A DNA stretch of 64,000 nt, taken from Capsicum annuum. Its lineage: Eukaryota > Streptophyta > Magnoliopsida > Solanales > Solanaceae. Each line of letters starts with the position of its first letter. The first letter of the stretch is position 1. The stretch lies in contig NW_025892517.1 of NCBI RefSeq assembly GCF_002878395.1, forward strand, positions 41,227-105,226, given 5' to 3'. A program made the translations under genes and the position numbers. This document shows, piece by piece, positions 43,889 to 55,044 of the stretch. The notes beneath the pieces were generated by a model. That model had not been told where the DNA came from. It ran no database searches and saw nothing but the letters and a program-made list of their open reading frames with translations.

Positions 43889-46120
43889 TGTAATACCTTG
43901 ATTATTTCTTAAGCCTAAATCCACCATTTGAGTGAATATGGATGACTTCCAAAGTGATTGATATTTATACCATGTTTTATTTCTCTAATTTCTACTTTTT
44001 TTTATGTATAGCTTTGAATAAGCTTTTCATCGATACTAAATTCGCCTAAATCTGACACTTGGGTGAAGAGTTAGAGCCATTTTAGTGAGACAGTGTGCCA
44101 CCTGGCACCTTAGCGCGTTGAGGAGCCAGCCAAAATGGCAATTGTCATTTTTCGAATCAGCTTTTATGATATTGACGCATAACGTCAAGGCTCAATTTTA
44201 GGATTTTCAAATTCTAGTGCACCAACGCGATTCCACCGCATTGCGGTGCCCTTTCAGGTCATGACCAAGGTGGAAAAAATGACTTCACCATATCGCACCA
44301 TTGAGCAATTTCATAATTGTAAAATTCTAGTGAAGCACCACCATGTTGGCGCATCGCGCCAGGGCCAAAAATCGGGCTTCAATTCCAGAATTTGCTCAAG
44401 GGTATTTTGGTCTTTTTCACCCTTCCTTACCCATTATATATACAAGTAAGAGAGAAAATCCTCATTTTCTCTTCTATCTTCCCCAAAATTCTAGGGTTTC
44501 TCTCTAAAATTCAATCCCATTTCTTGTCTAAACATCTCAACATCAAGCCATGGTTTTCTCGAATTAGTTCAAGATTTAAAACTTTCAAGTCAAGAACATT
44601 AAGATCTCTAACTCAAGAAGTGGGAAAAGAAGTCTATAGCAAGTTTATTCATCCCGGATAATAATCAAGGTATGCAGGGCTTGAACAAGAATATCCTTTC
44701 ATTCTTGTGCCGAAATAATTAATTTTTACTATTGGAATTTCATGATCCTGGCAAGTGGGTTTACACCCAAATTTCTTTATTGATGATTTATGAGATTTGA
44801 GTTTAATAAGTTTGATATTTATGATTATTTTACCATCACGTATCTTAAATTGAGAATTTATGCCATGAGCTGTATATTGTCATTTTGTATTGATAATTTC
44901 TAAGTGATTTAAGAAAAGTTTCATGAGTTTTAATTTTTCCATGAGAAGTTTAAGTATTGAATATATTTATCGATATTGATCTTGAGAGTCAAGAATGAGT
45001 CCTATGACATTCTCTCGAAGCTTTTGATATTTGATACTTTTTGATAAGAAAGTGTACTTGATGTTGGGAAAGACCGTTTTAAGTTTGAGTCGAGTTAGGA
45101 ATCCATAAGTTATTTATAATTTACAGATGAGATAGATTTATGATTTAGTCTTCATAATAGATCCTTGAGTTGATTAAGGTGGATTTCCTAACGCGTTCTG
45201 AGCTGAGTCTAGGAGGAGTATTTAGCACTGAGTGGAAAGTATGGGTTTAGCCCATCCTACTTCCCAAGAACTACGTGCCAATGTAGGAATGAGATTTAAG
45301 GGCAAAAGTTCCAAAGAAAAAGTATAACGCTTTCGCCAATGTGAGGTTCCTTCCTTAATATGGTAAAACGTTGGATTCCATGCGGCTCACATGGTTTATG
45401 TCGGCTATAAGAAACTCCCAAATCCATAACAGTCTAAGTTTCTTGAGTTACCAAGTGACTCTAAGTTATAATTCTAAGAGTTTGAGTTGAGTTCAATGAT
45501 TTATGAGATTTATGAAGCATGTGTTATTATTAATAATTATGGAAATTATGTTTCAGGAAATTCAAGCGAAGTGGATCATTATTATCAGCATGCATGATTT
45601 TAGTTTACATTTATGACATTATTTAAAAATGTTGCATACACCCCCACATACTCAGTACATTTGTAAGTACTGATTCTCATACACTTCTGTGTTCTATAAT
45701 TCCTCATAATGTAGGTTTAGGTGCTCAGTCTCAGTAGTGATAGTGATCTTTGAGTGCCTTTATCTATATTTCTACAGTTGTTGAGTCCTCATGGTTCGAG
45801 GTCCTGTATCCCTGATTTTGTCTTATTAGTAGATGGTTATTTCCTTCAGTTTAATACGAGTCAGTTGGGGATTTATCCCAATGGCTCCTCAGTCTTATGT
45901 AGTAGAGGCTTTGTTAGACTTGAATACCAGTATGTACAGAACTTTCAGTATTTTGTTTGTACAGGCCAGTATTTCTTCATGTTCAAGCATGTTCGCGACA
46001 TGATTATTCTTCCCTATTTATCATGAATAGTGATATAGTGAGATCTAAAAATGATGACAAGCTTAGAGGGTAGCTTGAGGTCATGTGTGACATCTTGGGA
46101 TAGGTTCTAGGGGCATTACA
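43889..46120 (+). mobile_element. Solo LTR of a Tekay-like element with perfect target duplication
   Basis: It begins TGTAATACCTTG and ends GGGGCATTACA. The 5-bp duplications CTAGG lie at 43884-43888 and 46121-46125. Length is 2,232 bp. It has four perfect stems at 44095-44361 and a TATA box, TATATATA at 44435-44442, followed by 'ctagggtttctctc', a usual LTR transcript start context. The 45220-45420 block carries the common LTR words. No interior follows, so it is a solo LTR. A 165-270 bp open frame at 44246-44661 overlaps the promoter and is not credible as a gene. Confidence 0.93.
44095..44361. repeat. Cluster of four perfect stem-loops upstream of a TATA box
   Basis: The stems are GTGCCA-CC-TGGCAC (44095-44108), TTGACG-CATAA-CGTCAA (44172-44188), CACCGC-ATT-GCGGTG (44234-44248) and TGGCGC-ATC-GCGCCA (44347-44361). 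Each has 6-bp perfect arms and a loop of 2-5 bases. All are GC-rich against an AT-rich background. The nearest lies 74 bp before the TATA box. Confidence 0.9.
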
Positions 46121-46125
46121 CTAGG

Positions 46126-48107
46126 GGCCAATTCTTGACCTGAATTCTAACCTGACTCATTATATGGAAATATGAGTTTCATTTTTCTCATAACGATATG
46201 TGGATTACAATTTGACAGTGTGGTGACATTGTGAGATCATAGCACAAAGGCTAATGGTTTATGGGCAATTCAAGGATTTTTTATTCAATGTCGAGGTAGG
46301 GTTCAATCTAATCTTATTCATGTGGTAGTATTTTATATATATAACATGTTAGGTAAGGATATTTGGATAGGATCACTGGTAGAATACCATGACTTAGCCT
46401 AATTTAAGAGCTTAGGGATAGAAGGGTGAATCGAACCTTAAGAAGAAATATTTTGTTTGACTATAGGATCATATTACCCTAGGTTACTATCATGTTAAAC
46501 ATAGGTGAGTCTAAGGAACCCTCTAGTGTCAGGATTATATCAAAGTATATAGGTACTCCCAAACCACTAAGACCCATTTTTTCTATAAGTCGTCGTGTCG
46601 GAGATGAAAGGTTATCATTGCTTGCCTTTACAAACCATTGAGAAAAAGGTGTATACACTGGTTACATTATTGAATTGGGATTGGTTATGGTATTATGGAT
46701 TTACTTTTCATTCATTCATATGCATTGCCTATCACTAATATATTGTTTGGTTCCTACATCTATCAGCGTTATGGATGGTTGCATAGGTATAAGTTATGGT
46801 TGTTGCTTGTTGCTTGTTGTTTGTTAATTAAACCTTTTCGTTTATAGGGCCCAGTTAGGTATTGTTTATCCAAACTAGCTGGTTACATTATTATTGTTAT
46901 TATTCTTAGTTCATGGTAGACTGTTTATGAGGTAATTTGAGGTTGGAGCTATGATTTTTATTCTTTTTTGTAATAGTTTTATTGTACTATGGATAATTAT
47001 CTCATGGCTAGACATTATGATTAGGGACCTTGATTATGACAATACCAGTTTCCTACTTGATTAGGATGACTTGATATTGTAGATTGACTACCTTAGGTTG
47101 TTACCTCTGAGTTATCCTTGTATAATTATATATATATACATATATCAATCTATTGATATTACCATATTTTCCTTTTCTTTCTTTGGTTATTTGTATTGTA
47201 TAAGTATTCAATGGCCTTGTATAGTACTATATATCCTTCTTCTACTGTATATTTGTATATTAACCCATGAAATATGATATAGTGCTTTAGTTCCTAGATA
47301 CGAATAGAATAGGATAGTTTATCCTTATTTCCTATTTAACGTTATTATGGTTAGCATCCGAGATGGTTGTCTATAGATGTATTTTTGCTTTGCAGGTTAT
47401 TTGCATTATCATTATCTTTGGAGTTTAGGAAGTATTTGCCTATTATGTACCACAAATTTGGTACTCATACTACACTTTTGCATCCTGTAGATCATAGTAA
47501 GTGTTCTCTCTATTGTGTGCGTATTGTGTAAACAAGCTATGGATCAGTGATTAAGGGCAAGCTCTAGGCATTTAGAGTACTACCATTCCCCTTCTTGTGG
47601 TTTAGACTAATATCTATACAGTATTAAGGTATGGGTCGCATATATATATATTTATTTAGTATTGGACCTTGTACTCATATTGTATTAGAAGCTTGAACTG
47701 GTTCACCAATTTTTGGGACTTTCTTAGATGTATTAGTATTTATCATATTTATTCCACTATCTTTATTAACATCTCTTTATAGTCTATTACTAGCAGTTCC
47801 AAACTATTGATTGACTTACTAATGATGGGTTATTGTATGTGTCATCATGGCTTGATTAATTTAATCGTTTCTGAAGATTACTAAGTGAAGTATTTTATTA
47901 GATACCTTACCTCAATGAGAAAATCCATTCTAGCCTTAGAAAAATTGCCCCTCTTGATTACTAGGACAAAGTTTGGAAGTTTGTTAAATAAACATAGAAT
48001 AGTGACTCATATTGGGCAACATGTCTGCCATACATAACTACAAAAATCTTGTTGTAGTAGCCTATATACCACTATGACAAACTTATTTGGTTTGCCCCAC
48101 TTATTTA
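46126..48107. other. Unassigned DNA between solo LTR and element D
   Basis: The left end probably continues the LTR-like sequence interrupted at 43888 (TTATATATATAAC near 46333 and 'gtcgaggtaggg' near 46291 fit an LTR R/U5 region). No domain, RNA gene or long frame is recognisable. A small TTGCTTG repeat lies at about 46802-46830 and a (TA) run at 47635-47650. The remainder appears ordinary intergenic DNA. Confidence 0.3.
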
Positions 48108-49622
48108 TGTAACACCCTCGACATTTTGGGCATTTTATTTTGGGCCTTCCCATACTTGAAATATCTATTTTTCAGTCAAATTATGTTTGCGGATGTTATA
48201 AGGGTAACCCAAAAGAGTTTACGATTTTTTGATGGGGTTCGGAGTGGTTTTAGGTCATAGAGGCAGTAAGCCTCCCGAATATTGGCATGCCATAAATATT
48301 AGTATCCATGATAACCTCCTCGATATAAAATATAATCACCATGATAAGGTCTATGGCATGGAGGTCTGTGCCATGGACCTAATGTAATTTTGGGTTGTCT
48401 AGTTCTTTTGTAAAATGATGAGAGGTAAAGGGGTCCTTTCACTAATAAATGATTTTGAATCACTATAAAGACCTAGTTCTATAAGTTTCTAATATATAAA
48501 GGCCATTATCATTATTCTTAACCATCCTCTGTCGAGTTTCCCTTTTCAACCCAAGCCTAGGGTTTAAGGAGGTAATCATCTAGGCTTCTAAGGGTGTGGT
48601 TTTCTTTGAAAATATTGGCAATTAAAGCATGGACACTTTCCCTATACTTATATTTTTGTATGGCATGAATTGGTTGTTATTATTCATGGTTTTGCTGTTG
48701 GGTTTTAGGGCATTTACAACACGACCCAAATAAGCCTCATTAATGGGTATCTAGGAACCTTGATCAGTTCTTGAATGAGATTGACCGTAAGGAAATTCTT
48801 TGAACTATGGGTTGAGAGTTTCGATTGTATTTTGTTTAAATATTTTCCCATAATTATTATTGAATTTTTATGCATTAAATTTATGATTTATGAACTCATT
48901 GAGTGCATGGGGATGGTGAATGAATTTAGGGGTATAATGGATTCCCCAAATAAATATCTTTGTATGAAAATTGATAATAACCATGAACCACTTGCATAAT
49001 TGGCTTTGCAATATGATTTATCTCTTAGTTTGGCTATTTTTTTTGAAACCTTGCATTGCAAAAAGGGTAAATTAAACATGAATGGAATTGGTTTGGTCTT
49101 CAAATGATTTTGGAAAGACCTTGGTGGCCATGGTTTAGGTTTTTTTAAATCTGAAACTATGGAGTAAACTTTGTTTAACAATTTTGTATGGATAATAGAA
49201 TAAACTTGCAAGCTCTAATTTTTATATGACTATACCAATGGGAAATGCCAAATTAAAAGACTCTTTGGTAAATGGTTAGGAATGTGTAAATAGTTTTAAT
49301 ATAGGATTAAACAACGTTGTGTAGCAAAGCCTTTGAAGGTGGAGATCTGGGGGGAACCGATACTGGAACTCATAGTTATTGATGTAGGTTTGGTCATGGT
49401 GACCATATACATAAGACTTATTTTGTATTATCAGAAAGGCATCAGCCTTCTTGAATTTTCTCTGGTACATGCGGCTAACATGTACTGGGCCCTTTCATTA
49501 GGGGTAGTTGAACCCATATTGCCCCTAGGTTCCTTTAGGATGGTAGAGCTACATATTCTAGGTAAATTATTTAAAAATACATAATAAACCATCACGACCA
49601 GGACCTAGTTTAGGTTGTGACA
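48108..49622 (+). repeat. 5' LTR of Tekay-like element D
   Basis: It begins TGTAACACCCTCGACATTTT and ends TTAGGTTGTGACA, 1,515 bp, followed by the primer site. It has phrases shared with the LTR fragment at 9190-10450 (GGATTCCCC; GGCTAACATGTACTGGG). Two short open frames across it (48775-48999 and 49333-49584) lie inside the LTR and are not genes. Confidence 0.85.
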
Positions 49623-49626
49623 AAAT

Positions 49627-49639
49627 TGGGATCAGAACC
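49627..49639 (+). other. Primer-binding site of element D (initiator Met tRNA)
   Basis: TGGGATCAGAACC matches TGGTATCAGAGCC, the complement of the plant initiator Met tRNA 3' end, at 11 of 13 positions. It starts 5 bases after the LTR end. Confidence 0.85.
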
Positions 49640-50084
49640 TTGGTTCATGGTCAATTGGGTATCCACAATGTCATGTAAAGTAGAGTTTCTTGTATGGGTG
49701 TATAGTGCACCACACTTATAAGATAAATGCTTTGAGGTACTTAGAAATCTTTCCCTTTCCTGTTTGTCTTATTGTTGGGCTATAGAGTCTAAGTCTTGGA
49801 TTTCTCTAACTCTCATTTTAGATCATTCCACACAGATGATCTGAAGCTCATGGAAACTCATATGTCCCACCTGAGGACAATATTGGCAGATCTCGTCCAA
49901 CTTATAGGGTACAAACCTAACTTAGGGTCTCTTATTCTAACTATCCCTATGGAGTCCCACCTGACTCCACTAATCCTTCTCCAGAGTGTGACACTCCTAT
50001 TCAGTCACCTTGGGGAGATATCACTAATACTGAGTTCCTTTAATCTATTCATCTATTGACTTAGTTAGTGACATCTCAGTCATG

Positions 50085-50990
50085 TCAAATGGGTTCTGCT
50101 GGTATTAATAATTGTTCATCTGAGGCCACTAGAGTTGGCTAGTATATGAGGCTGAGGCCTTTGAATTTTATTGGTACTAAAGATAAGGAGGATCATCAAA
50201 GTTGTATAGATGAAATGGAGAATATCTTTTGGGTTATCCATGAAATTGAGTTAGAGGGTGTGAAATTTACTGTTTTTCAGTTGATGGATATGGCATACCA
50301 ATAAAACAAGGGGTGGGAGTGTGCCTTTCTTGACTGTTTCTTTACTCAGGAGTTGAGGGAGGAAAAATCAAAGGACTTTATGAATTTAAAGCAAGATAGG
50401 ATGTCAGTGAAGGAGTATGCCTTAAAATTCCACAAGTTGTCTCAATATGCTACTGAGCAAGTATCTAGCTTGAGGGATAGAATGAGGAAATTTAATTTTG
50501 ATTTGTATCGTGAGTTGATTATGGAGAGCAAAGTGCCTTGTTGAAAAAGGATATGGTCATCTCTAGACTTGTTGTGTATATGGAACAGGTTGAGAAGGAA
50601 AAGAAAAAGAAAATAGATATGGGGCAGAGGCAGAGTAAAAAGTGTTGATATTTTGATCAGGGTGAAGGTTTGTAGCAGACTAGTAGAGATGGTGAGAAAT
50701 GGTATAAAAAGAGGTGGGGCGATTTGGGTTCATATTCGACGGCTATTTCTCCTTATATAAAGCCACCTAAAGATCGTCATTTTTAGAAAGTGATGGTTTT
50801 AGGGAATAGGGTGCCCAATCTCAAGCCAATGAAGCCTAGTCAGCTCGATTATATCATTCTTGTAGATTGTGTGGTCTATTGCATCGTGGCTTCTGTGATA
50901 AGGGAAAGAAATGGTGTTTCAATTGTGGCTAGCAGGGACATATGATGAGGGATTTCTCTACGGGAAAGGTTTCTTAGAGGGCTAATAAAG
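50085..50990 (+). pseudogene. Decayed gag of element D
   Basis: The capsid core is readable: RPLNFIGTKDKEDHQSCIDE near 50155, MENIFWVIHEIELEGVKF near 50214-50270, then DCFFTQELREEKSKDFMNLK and MSVKEYALKFHKLSQYA (open frame 50353-50544, 63 codons). One stop falls at the expected Trp of AYQWY (near 50301). The zinc-knuckle part, about 50865-50970, reads CRLCGLLHRGFC and then CFNCG*QGHMMRDF, with a stop inside and the final Cys changed to Phe. It is the best-kept gag of the Tekay class in this window. Confidence 0.85.
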
Positions 50991-51089
50991 TCCTAGTTAC
51001 CACATTATCAGCTCTTATACCAAGGGGTGCGACATCTAGTATCGGGACAGGTAGAAATTAGTTGTATGCTATTACTACCCACGAGGAGC

Positions 51090-51420
51090 CTAAGGAACAT
51101 CTTATACTATCAATGTTATATTAAAACACTTCTCTGATGATATGATTGATTTACTTGACTTGAGGTCTACTCTTTCTTATGTGACCTCATTTGTGTTTAT
51201 GCATTTTGATTTTGGTCCTGAGTGTATTTTTTCTCTCTTTTTTTTCTTTCTACTCGATAGGTGACTTTATGGTTACTAGGAAGGTCTATAAGGTTATGTG
51301 GTATCTGTTGGTTGTAAGGTAACTTTAGTGGATCTATTTGAATTAGACATATTAGATTTTGATGTCATCTTGGGGATGGATAGGTTGAAATTGTGATATG
51401 CCTCAGTACACAGTCAGACC
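51090..51420 (+). pseudogene. Protease start of element D, cut by element E
   Basis: LLDLRSTLSYVTSFVFMHFD (about 51146-51205) aligns with LLDPGSTLSYVTP; the Asp is retained but the following Gly is Arg. Text equivalent to FDVILGMD and YASV follows with frame changes to about 51410. At 51420 the sequence switches in a single base to the LTR of element E, leaving AGACC (51416-51420) as the candidate left target duplication. The rest of element D is not in the window. Confidence 0.75.
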
Positions 51421-52737
51421 TGTTGACACCTAATTTTTGCCCTCCACAACTACGTTTAATCTCGAGTTTCTTCGATTTTCAAATAAAACTACAACAATTA
51501 TTTTTTCCAGATAAATGCATTTTAAAATAGGTAGTTGGGCTAATTTTGTCATTCAAATGATAATTATTTATTTTCGTATTTGCATTGTACAAATGATGTC
51601 ATTTAAATGAACATTTTCATCAATATTGGACTTTAAATTAAGGATTATTTGGAAAATAAATTTAAATAATTAAATCTTGATTTAAATATAATTTATTCTC
51701 ACAATAATCTATTTGGAGAATTACTTGTTTGGTTTTACTAAATCAAGAAACTTGGGATTAAAAGAATTATTAATTCATATTTAATTTCAATTTAATCAAT
51801 CTATTAAATTTGATCATAAATTGAAAATAAAATTTCCCACAATCGCAATACATTTGGCCAATTAGCCTTTAATTTAATCAAATTTTAATTAGAATGGGTT
51901 AAATGTTAATTGAAACTATTTTTCTGAACTAACCATCCCAATTTTAAACCCAATTTTGCCAAACACCTGGGCCCATTTCATATTTTCTTCAAACAATAGC
52001 CCATTTCTCCCTTTTTAATTAAACAGTCCCAACACTAACAATTTCGGGCCCAGGAAATAACCAACTCCAGTGGCCCATTCCCCTTCATTTTTTCCAATCA
52101 GCAATACCAGCCCCCAAATTGACCCAATAATCTCTAGAACCCAGCCCAAATCCCCCTTATCTTCTTAACAACACCCACTCTCAAACCCTTAGCCACAAAT
52201 GATCTCAACAACCCATTCCCTAACAACGGTGAAACCCGATCCCTTCAGCTCTAAAAACCCGATTATCCTTCATCCCGTCTCTTCACAATACACTCAAACA
52301 ACGGCGAGCAACATCGAATATCAAAGAAAAAACAACAATCACAAAATCGACCCCAAATCCATCGACCAAAGTTTGACCCATTTTTAACCTGAAAAAAACC
52401 CAAATACATCCTTTCACCATCAGTTCGTATGGATTGCATGACCCCATGTGAATGCATATGTCGAGGAATTTCTAACCTTCTAGAACAGTGTTGAGGTGCC
52501 TCCAACTTTCAATTCCATGAATTTTGGGATAGAGGTATGAATCTGGTACATATTTGGGTGTTTTTTAGTTGTTGGAAGGGGGGATTCATTTTTTCCAATG
52601 GTGATTGCTCCACCTATTTGGGAATCATCCAAGAATCTGGTACAAAGGGGTACAATCTATTAGGGGTAGCCAGATTTGAGTGAAATTATGAATTACTCCC
52701 CTTTCGAAACACCTAGATTCCCCCCGAATTTGGAGCC

Positions 52738-52750
52738 CTATATAAAGATA
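52738..52750 (+). promoter_or_regulatory. TATA box of element E LTR
   Basis: CTATATAAAGATA fits the plant consensus TATATAAA. It is about 1.3 kb into the LTR, so transcription would start near 52775-52785 and the R-U5 part would be about 2.2 kb. Confidence 0.6.
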
Positions 52751-54846
52751 GATCAGGTCACTGTGAGGAGAGTTTTTTTTGGTCTTGACTCTAGGGTTCA
52801 AAGAGGGGATGAATTAGAGGGTCTAGAAATTGTGTTTATAAAAAGCTTGGGGAACTCGAATTCTGTTTCAAAATTTAGGTCGAAAATCGTAGTTGAAAAT
52901 CTGGAGGGTCTCTTTCTTTTCTTCAAAGAGGATTTTAAGGGAGTTTTGTTCTCACTTCCTTTGTCTTGGTATCCGAAAGATTGAGGGATGAGCTCTAGTG
53001 GTTGAGGCAATGCTGATAGCTTGTTTGTTCCCATTTGCTGCTCCCCGAACATGTAACGTTCTTTCCATTCAGTTCTTAAATGTTTCAGCTTTATCTCGCT
53101 ATTATATGGTGATAATTGATGTTTTGGTATGCTGAGATGTTCACTATTTTCTTTGTAATTTTCTAAACACATTCATTTCTTGTTGGTTGTAAGTTGGTAT
53201 AGCTAAAAGAAAATGCATTCCCTTTGCATGTTCAAGTTAATTTTCCTCCTTAGTGTAGGTACTGTTAGAGTATGAGGCATTAAATTATTTTTTCTTCATC
53301 TTACCATGTCATGATTGGTTTGATGATGGATGTTAATTTTGTGCATTGATGAAAGTTGCGGAAATTTGCCCAGAATTTGCTCTATTTAAAGTTATTTGAC
53401 CCTCTCTGGAGATGTTATTATTCATACCCTATTGATACTTAATTGCTCAGAATGGTTATTATAGAATGATGTAAATCTTATATCTCTTGGTTATTACAGA
53501 ATGTTGTAAATTTTATGTCTTTTTTGAGTGATATTTTGCAAAAGATGTTTTGAGTTCTACGCAGAATTTAGCATCATTCGTCTCGTCATTTCTTGGTTAA
53601 AAGAGGACTCTTCACTTTGTTTTCCCTGACTTACAATGTCAAGAAGAAAACACTGGGATTTACCTTTCAGGTGTCAAATCCTTACTTTTTGTCTTTAATG
53701 TCTGCATTTATCATGTTATGAAAATGCTCTTATCTTTCTTTTAATACAAATAATACAGGATCTTAGTTTCCATAAAGCTGACTGTTCCCATCATTGATGA
53801 GCTTTCTTTTTTTTGGGTCCCAACTTAAGGCAGTGAATTTATTTTCTTTATATATTCGTTGAATAATCTGGTTTAACTATTTTCTGAAAATTTTATGACT
53901 ATATTGGTTCCATACGTGATCAAAAGTAGCGGAGACTTGGTCAATGAATCTCCTTAACATTGCTTTGAAACAATGTGGAGATTGTAGTGTGTGGATTTAT
54001 TTGTGTGAGTGTTATGATTGACACATTCTTTAACTAATTGACTCGATTGCAAGCCATACTTCTCATAATCTTGAGATTGATGTATTTAGACATTTTTTAC
54101 AATTCACATGTTTATACGTAGCAAGTGAATTACTGTTTTCCTTTGCCTAAAATGTTGTATGTTTTATTGAATAATTTATCTATAAATGTAAGGACTCTTG
54201 AGAACATACATTAATTCATTCACCTTTTTCTTTGCATGAACCCGCCTGGGAGTCCCATTGGACTCTCACATTATGAATTGGGCCATTGAGGCCCACCCCC
54301 TTTAGAAGACTTTGAACGCTGATTATAAAGAACAAGTAAGAGGAGTTGAAAGAAGAAAGAGGGGTCAAAATCCCACATTCGAAGCAGCTACGAGACAAAA
54401 GTCTCATTTGTTATTCTCTTTTATTTTAGTTAATCATTGTTGTCCGTGTTTATTTTTATTCGTTTATTTATTGCTTTATTCATTTGAGCCTCGAAGCCAA
54501 AGTTGTAAATTTAATACAGGTGGAGCGAGACTCGAGCCAAAGGCTCGATAAGTATACTAAGACAGATGAAATGGGTTGAAAACCTAACTAGATTAGGATA
54601 GGGCTGATGGTTTGGGCTTGAAAGCCTAAATCACTACTTTCCCACTTTTCTCCCCTTTTCCTTTTGTTTACTTTTTTACATGTTTCTTTGTGAACTTAGT
54701 TAAAATCCCTAACTATGTCGCCTAAAAACTGGTTTTGAATAAACACTAAAATATCACTAAAATTGTTTTTCTTTGCAGAAATCAACTTTTTTCCAAAGTT
54801 AGTCAAAGACGATTTTCAAACAGCCCGGATAACCGCAAGTTAGTGG

Positions 54847-54879
54847 ACGTTTTAGGTGCCTAACACCTTCCTAAAACGT
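54847..54879. repeat. 10-bp stem-loop near the 3' end of LTR E
   Basis: ACGTTTTAGG (54847-54856) pairs perfectly with CCTAAAACGT (54870-54879) across a 13-base loop; an alternative inner pairing is AGGTG with CACCT. The words GTGCCTAACACCTTCC are familiar from other plant gypsy LTRs near this position, so the structure may be conserved in the lineage. Confidence 0.8.
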
Positions 54880-55027
54880 TAATAGGAACCGCTTACTCAG
54901 AATCTCTTAACATAAATGATTTTTCTTTTCTAGATTGTTTAAAGTGTTTTATAAATTTTTCTTAATTCTTTTTCAAAATTAAGTGGAGACTCTCTCAAAA
55001 AGTCAAAATTTCTCTACAAAATAGAAA

Positions 55028-55044
55028 TGACGACTCTGCTGGGA
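55028..55044 (+). other. Primer-binding site of element E (tRNA-Arg type)
   Basis: TGACGACTCTGCTGGGA matches the TGGCGACTCYGCTGGGGA class reported for Ogre elements, with one substitution in the readable part and one base missing near its end. Confidence 0.8.

Larger units (their letters stand above)
51421..55018 (+). repeat. 5' LTR of element E
   Basis: It begins TGTTGACACCTAATTTTTGC and ends about TCTCTACA at 55018, ten bases before the primer site; length is 3.6 kb. TATA box CTATATAAAGATA lies at 52738-52750. Upstream, 51960-52160 has several GGCCCA/GGGCCC words, including TGGGCCCA at 51968-51975. The same TGTTGA start is shared with the LTRs ending at 17048 and 33103. Open frames inside (for example 52676-52984, 102 codons, overlapped antisense by 52798-53172) have no known domain and cross the transcription start, so I do not call them. 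Confidence 0.85.

Noticed and set aside
44246..44661. Two overlapping plus-strand frames in the solo LTR
   Set aside because: They cross the TATA box and lie entirely within the LTR; a product would be fortuitous.
52676..53172. Overlapping open frames of 102 and 124 codons inside the LTR of element E
   Set aside because: They lie on opposite strands over the same bases, include the transcription start region of an LTR, and have no recognisable domain. Chance frames.
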